Shown piece after piece: positions 58,366 through 64,000 of a stretch of 64,000 nt of DNA (position 1 is the first letter of the stretch; the number at the start of each line of letters is the position of its first letter). Below the pieces are notes generated by a model, which saw only the letters and a program-made list of their open reading frames with translations, was not told where the DNA came from and ran no database searches. The translations under genes were made by a program, and so were the position numbers. Source of the stretch: Marasmius tenuissimus (lineage: Eukaryota; Basidiomycota; Agaricomycetes; Agaricales; Marasmiaceae); assembly GCA_029532415.1 (NCBI GenBank), contig JAQOTA010000054.1, forward strand, positions 372,001-436,000. Direction: 5' to 3'.

Positions 58366-59997
58366 ATGTCAAACCAATCTTATTCCCCCTTCCATCGGTT
58401 CTCAGTGCATGCGCCTGCGCATCCAGTTGGAGGTCAATGGCAGCGTGCAGAGGACCCCGTTGGCTCGAGCTCATCGTCCCCGGATACATCATTGAACAAC
58501 GTTTCTGATGTTATTTCCAACCAACAGCCGGGAACAAATGCACACAGCTCATCACCATCGTCAACCGGCACTCATCATCTCCCACAAGCAACGATGACAT
58601 CGAAAAGTCCGACCGAACAACTGATGCACCTCGCTGAGCTGCAAATGATGGCCAACCGTCTTGGTATTCCGAGTATGCTGCCAAAACCGCCCTCGTCATC
58701 ATCGACAACCTCGACCATGTCGCCGCCATCGTCATCCTCTCCTCCAGCTGCAGCTGTAACACAACTAGCGCAGTCTTCTCCACCGGCGCCGCCGCCCGCA
58801 CCGACCTTGGATTACCAGTCGTTGCGTGAAGCTTATCTCTTGATGTTGTCCCAGCAACCCTCCACTGCCTCAACATCGTCCACATTCATCTCTTCGTCAC
58901 CAGCCAATGCTGACGTGGATAACGGTGGAATTGCTGTAGAGAATGGGATGGGTGCGTTTTATCGAGAAGTTTCTCTTTTTCCACGACTATTCTAATTCAT
59001 AGCCTCCTCTACAGCATCTTCTCAAGTTGCAATTCAGAACACGGCAGCCAATGATGTCGCTTCTCCTTATTCACCCTACCTCACATCGCCTGAAAACGCT
59101 ATTTTAGGCGACGAATTCCTAGCGTCGCCCATTTTTTCCGACGCCTCGCCTGTCTTCTCAGATTTCCTCGGGGACGATTTCACCTCCCCGTTAATGTCAA
59201 ATCAGACATCGCCTGTCAGTCCTGTCTTCGACGAGTTCAATACATCGCCCGGCATGGATAGCCCGCTAGGGGATTTCCTCAACACTCCCGTCATGGATGC
59301 TGTTGACCAGGTCGGGGTCGAAGACGCTGATGCACAGTGGGCGCCTTTGTTCGATGATGCCGCCCTGGGGGTATACGAACCCCTTGAACAGCAGAAGGCT
59401 GTTGAGGCGCCGGTTGCCAGCACTTCGGGTACCGTATCGCCTCCCACTACTATCTCGCCCTCGGACATGTCGCCGACCGTTTCCCCTCCAAATATGACGA
59501 TGTCACCATCGGCCTCGACGACACCGGCGAGGATGGAAACGCGCTCGTCGTCACATGGTCAATCGCGAACACAACCTAAACCACAGCTGCAACGGCGCTA
59601 TGTTCCTAACGGTACTCGAAAGGGCGTGACCCCAGACACCCTTATTCCTATCGATGCGCCTATTCAATCTCGTTATCGGACTGCTTCGTCGTCGTCGTCT
59701 TCTAAGCGTCGTAAAACCGAGTCCGGTGCTGTCCCCACGGGTACTGAGCCTGACGTCGAGGCTCAAGACGACGATGATGAGGGCAATGAAGAACGTAAAC
59801 GTGCGGCGAAGCGGGAGAGGAATACGCTTGCTGCTCGGACGTCGAGGAAGCGTAAGCTGGAACATCAGTTGCAGCTGCAGGACGCCAATGATAAGCTCGC
59901 AGTTGAGGTTCAGCAATGGAAGACGAGGGCTGAGGTGATGGAGGGGATGTTGAAGGCGAATGGGTGGCCGGGGTCGATGTGGGACATCAAGGTTTGA
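58366..59997 (+). CDS. GCN4/cpc-1-like bZIP transcription factor, 522 residues
   Basis: Exon 1 (58366-58951) and exon 2 (59015-59997) join in phase across a 63-nt intron (GTGCGT...CTACAG). Residues 1-440 are Ser/Pro/Thr-rich with acidic Pro-spaced activation-like segments (SPVFSDFLGDDF, SPVFDEFNTSPGMDSPLGDF). The bZIP is C-terminal: acidic stretch, basic region KRERNTLAARTSRKRK (about residues 461-476; compare the NxxAAxxSR bZIP signature) and a short zipper ending MLKANGW. C-terminal placement and the NTLAARTSR core resemble Gcn4/CPC1, regulators of amino-acid biosynthesis genes. Orthology is likely but not proven from sequence alone. It is nuclear by nature of the domain. Confidence 0.85.
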
Positions 59998-60000
59998 GGG

Positions 60001-61539
60001 GATGTGTGATGGTTTCTTGTATGTCGCCAGTGGCGTTGTTCCGTGCTGCTTGTTTCTTGTTGTCGCTGTCGCTGTTCTCGTTTCTCTTTTAAATGGACTC
60101 TTCTCGGTTATCTCTTATATATATGTCGCTATTCTCTGATCTCTCTGTTCATCTTATACTTTTATCTTGGCTTCAAGTTCTTCTCTTGTTTCTTTTATCG
60201 CTTACCTTTCTTACGTCGTCTGTGGCGAACTACCTTTCCACTACCCCTTGGGCTTTGAAGTACCTTATGGTCTCGATTGTCTTCTCTTTGATGAACTCGA
60301 TTACGATGTTGTACTTATACCAGTAATACCTTACTGTACGGACTTTTTTTTTTACTTTTCCAATGAAAGTTCTTATTTCGTTGGAATCTGGTTGAAATGA
60401 GCCCAGAGTGTCGATGAGGCTAGACGTGTATGAGCGGTTTACTTGTCTCTGTGGCGGGTCTCTGGGTACGATCCCTGGGACTGGCACGTGACATCCAAGG
60501 ACCTCTGTAGACGCGCGTCAACTGATTGTGAGATTGTGATCTTTGGCAGCGAACTACTATGTTCACACTGCGTTTCCCCCCACTCTACCTCTCTCACAGT
60601 CTCTGTAAAGGATATCTCGTTGAAGCTCTTCGGTCGGAGAAGTGACTTTAGACATCGAAGGACGAAAAAGAGCCAAGTCGTTTGACAATCCGCGGTAGTT
60701 CTATTCAAAATTCCTTAACATCTTGATAATGCGACTAAAAGTGCCTATCGCAGTTTTCCTGATGTTACCCAGTGACTCTTGGTGCTCTTCAGATATCTTC
60801 TGCGTTCGAGTGTATTAACACTTGATGCCAACGAAGTCTACTTCTGGCTTCCTGGTTTCTCGAAGTTGAAGTTTTGGAGCTGCTCCGAGTCAGGTTCGCA
60901 CACTGCCTTGGTTCTGTCAATAAACGACGCTCTTCCAATTTGATTTCTGATCCTTGTTGCAGTGGTGATAACAGGTTTGCTAAGCTATGACGGGCATTAG
61001 CTTCCCCCATATTCTTTCTCGGGCTTCCTCAAGCCATACCATGTAATATGCATCTCTTCTTCCTCCTCCTCTCCTACCAGCACCTCTTACAATGTACTGT
61101 GTCCGTGACGCCAGCTCCTTACTCTGCTTTTGATCATCCAGGCCATCTAGCGAATCGGCCCAACCATTGACGCGGATGATCCAGTGGTTCATGGTAGCGT
61201 GGGCCAAATGAACTGCGTTGTTGATCTTCATCTCCGTGAAGGGCAATCCAAGATTGACGCCGGGAGGGCAAGCTCTTATTGGCCGCTCACAAGATCATAA
61301 TGTCCGCTCATGTCTACACACTGCCTTTAGATTCGTCACTGCATCGAGGCCTTTCTATCGGTGAAGAGCGTTCTTCTAAAATTCTAATCTGATTTCCGAT
61401 GCATGCCTTAGTGGTGATAGCCCGCTCGGAAAGCTGCGGATTCGATGAGAGATGCTGTATAAGTGCGTGCACTTGGTCGCAACAAGCTGTGAACCCCCTC
61501 ATCCCCCGTTGGTCCCGCGACTTTTCGTCGACTCAGCCA
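60001..61539. other. Intergenic; 3' UTR of bZIP gene and unassigned sequence
   Basis: The first 350 bases are T-rich and fit the bZIP 3' UTR. A minus-strand frame at about 60980-61246 is open, with plausible composition (NHWIIRVNGWADSLDG, MVWLEEARERIWG), but has no recognised domain. The last 60 bases may be the leader of the next gene. Confidence 0.35.
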
Positions 61540-63758
61540 ATGGACAACGGACAAGACAGCCAGATTTATTGTCGCACCCTGTATACTCTCGGTCATGGGT
61601 GCGCCCTCTGGGGCCCAGAACCAAACGACGACTTGCCATCTGAGTATCGTGAGTCGGGAACTGGAGTCGGCGACGTTGGGCTTGTGACCAGCGACGGTCG
61701 CTTCGATTTCCTCTTCAACATCTGCCTCCCCGAGGACCATCCCATCAATCAGTATAACGGGGTTCCTCCAGGTTTCGAGCCACTTGAATGGGACAAAAAA
61801 TGCTTGAGAAGGGTGAAGTGGTTTCGTCCACAGAAACCGATATGTAGCAAGGATTCCACCCAGTGGAGCTTGGATGTAGAGGCTAACGCCTCAATGTTGT
61901 GAGCATTTCCCGACTTCTGGTGTTCGCTTCAGTCACACTTTTTCCAGCGGACTCCCTGTAGGGGCGGGTGGTGGTATCGGCGTAATCTTCAGTCGAGAGC
62001 GAGGTGCTGTGGTAATGCCAGGGATGGATGGAGCAGATCGCACAGACGCCTCCAACAAGGCCCTGTTCATCGAATATGCTGCCAGACATGGAATGTCATG
62101 GTATCAGTTTGTGAACGGAACATTGGGTCGGGAAGCTGATAACGGTGAACTTTATCTCATTACCGGCTTCGACAAGACCAATGTCTGGGAGAACGCTGTC
62201 GTCTACAATCGCTCTACCACCAAATCGTGCCAAGTGGCTTTTACAACTGGCGGTTTGGGCGCTGAGGGCCGCCTGAAGCTATCGAATTCGACTACTCACG
62301 AAATTTCGCTGATTTCCCGCTGCTCCTCGGATGAGGATCATCAAAACCAGTCTCTATTTATTCGGGGCTTTCGCATTTCGGTCCGGCAAGGCATACGTGC
62401 TAAATTTGCGTCGAAGGTCAAGGTCACAAGCACGTACAGATCGTCACAGAGTGAGGTTCTGGATAAAATTTCAGGCGGTGTTCCCTTTGGTGGCTTTTCG
62501 ACGCTGTCTCCCGTTTCGTCGCCTGGCGGTACCTCGGTGGCGGACGGTCCGTTATTGACCAGCACAAGACACCCCTCCGTGAGCGATTCGGACTCGGAAG
62601 AGACCAGATTCTCAAGTGGTGAAAGTGCCACCAGCATAGAGGAGGACGATTTCGTTCCGGACACGAAGGTTTGCCTTCACACTCAATGAATGTTCTCCTG
62701 TAATTCCAGCATCCTATTAGATACATCACCCATTGGTTGCCATAAACGCGTACATACTCCGGACCGTGGGTATCCTTTAACTTGACGGGAATGATCTATC
62801 TGACATGATACTTAGCAAGCGGATTCTACTGTTGTGGTCAGTCACGATAACGATTGGATCTCGCTGCTGGATTCTGAGCGGGTATGTTCGACGATCTCAT
62901 CGTCATTATGTCCCGTCTCACGGATAACGCCTTCAGGATGGCGGCACATTACCAGATGATGCCACGCTGATAACAAGATTTCGAGAGAAGATGTCTGTGG
63001 TTGTCAATGCCGATGGTACGCATTCACCATAAGCATTGAGTTGACACCTCCAACCTCGCCATTCAGGTCACGCAAGAGTCTTCAAAAACTCGCCACTGAC
63101 CGGGTAAGTGACCAAAGTCGTTTCCTTATCTCGCCCATCGGCTTTTCCCTATGGGGGAAGCTCTTAGGATATGCACGGATGCTGAGCGTTAAGTCAAATT
63201 CCTTTGCGAGCATTCGCTCATATCCCTCAATGTCTTCCTGTCTAACTTGCCTCCAATAACTCCTACTCCGATTCCTCCTCCCTTGCCCTTCTTCTTTCTC
63301 TTGGCTTTGATCCTCAGTCACTAACCTACTGTCTGCTTCTCCTACCATTGCTTCTCATTCCGCTTCTCCTTTGCTTTCTCCCTTCACAGGAAACGCAAGT
63401 ACTCCCAGGCGAAGGACGCCATCATCGTAACCTTGTTAAAAGAGGTAAGCTCCTTCGTAAATCAGCTTGTTTCACGGGATTATCAGCAACACGACCCATA
63501 CACTAATACGCCGCTTTCCTTTGCCCAGCAGCCGGAACCAGCCACTAATCTCAAGAACTGTGCAGCGTCAGTTGAGCAGCTTGAACTACCGATTATTGTG
63601 GCTCTTGACGTGGTGACTCCGGATGATGTCGACTCGTTATTTCATATGTAAGCCCGCCTTTTCTCTTGACAGTTTTATACTGACGGTGTGCCTCTCATAG
63701 TTTTCACACTCGTATCAACGTACGCGGAAACCATTACAAACCAAACATTTACTCATGA
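61540..63758 (+). CDS. GHGCALW-domain protein, copy 3, about 512 residues
   Basis: Exons 61540-61898, 61948-62668, 62721-62765, 62816-62881, 62937-63015, 63067-63103, 63390-63444, 63529-63647 and 63701-63758 are in phase. The first five match the other copies in length and phase. Conserved parts: YTLGHGCALWGPEPNDDLP, SWYQFVNGTLG, LYLITGFDKTNVWENAV, IHHPLVAINAYIL, VVVSHDNDWISLL. The domain is followed by a tail of about 90 residues unlike the other copies. The 3' end is the least certain part: intron 6 is unusually long (286 nt), and a neighbouring frame in the last exon is also open to about 63848. No signal peptide or membrane segment. Function unknown. Confidence 0.7.
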
Positions 63759-64000
63759 TCCACGTTCAGCCAGTTGTGTCTTTATTAGATCCAGCTATGC
63801 ATACTCCGGCTTTCACACTCGCAAGATGCCCCTGTTTGTTCGACGTCAGTAAGTATTCAGTCTCTCGACCCCACATTTTCGACTGCTACTTGTTTTGTCG
63901 TGATCTAATCTTTTGCGTTACCCGCATCAATGATAACCAGTTTGTGCTATTTCCTTGCGATACTATGCTGAGAAATTAGCAATGTATCCTGTTGCGATGC

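Noticed and set aside
58511..58885. Minus-strand frame opposite the bZIP first exon
   Set aside because: Shadow of the Ser/Pro-rich sense protein.
1..64000. CRISPR array, bacterial operon, riboswitch or rRNA
   Set aside because: Spliceosomal introns and eukaryotic families throughout; no regularly spaced identical repeats and no rRNA-like sequence.

Overview
The window looks like gene-sparse, repeat-rich chromosomal DNA from a filamentous basidiomycete, most likely an Agaricomycete. This is inferred from short introns (about 45-70 nt, mostly GT-AG), a Ty3-type chromovirus with a C-terminal chromodomain, a TKL-like kinase with an HGDIKG catalytic loop, an F-box protein of the agaricomycete kind, and large P-loop NTPase-nuclease (Crinkler-type) proteins. 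Species cannot be named. The gene models below were assembled by hand, by matching exon phases and comparing paralogues.

Layout: 0-3.6 kb holds a non-autonomous hAT element and a multi-exon membrane-protein gene. 3.8-6.1 kb (minus) is a decayed member of a multi-exon family I call the FEPENKED family. 6.7-9.7 kb is a duplicated, non-coding-looking block split by a second hAT element. 10.1-11.4 kb (minus) is a small gene split by a solo-LTR-like insertion. 11.9-19.4 kb is a dead chromovirus carrying three nested insertions. 19.7-20.4 kb is an orphan ORF. 20.7-22.5 and 25.4-26.8 kb are two more copies of the duplicated block, flanking an intact minus-strand gene (23.0-25.3 kb) that fuses the FEPENKED N-terminal module to a protein kinase. 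29.8-31.5 kb is an F-box gene. 33.7-40.2 kb is a head-to-head pair of NTPase-nuclease genes, one intact and one frameshifted with an eroded nuclease motif. 40.5-40.9 and 54.8-55.2 kb are two copies of a CACTA-like MITE. 43.9-46.2, 50.2-54.2 and 61.5-63.8 kb are three genes starting with the same conserved domain (GHGCALW domain). The first is frameshifted. The second continues in frame into a FEPENKED module to make a 1054-residue protein. The third has its own tail. 46.9-47.5 and 55.6-56.2 kb (minus) are a broken and an intact copy of a 169-residue basic protein. 58.4-60.0 kb is a GCN4/cpc-1-like bZIP factor.

How the parts relate: only the bZIP and F-box genes look like ordinary cellular genes. 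The rest is a mosaic of lineage-expanded, module-swapping families (GHGCALW, FEPENKED, kinase, NTPase-nuclease) among transposons, with broken and intact copies side by side. This resembles rapidly evolving fungal conflict or self/non-self loci, but that role is inference. The strongest candidates for something undescribed are the FEPENKED module, which is attached by the same intron position to three different partners, and the GHGCALW domain with its exchangeable tails.
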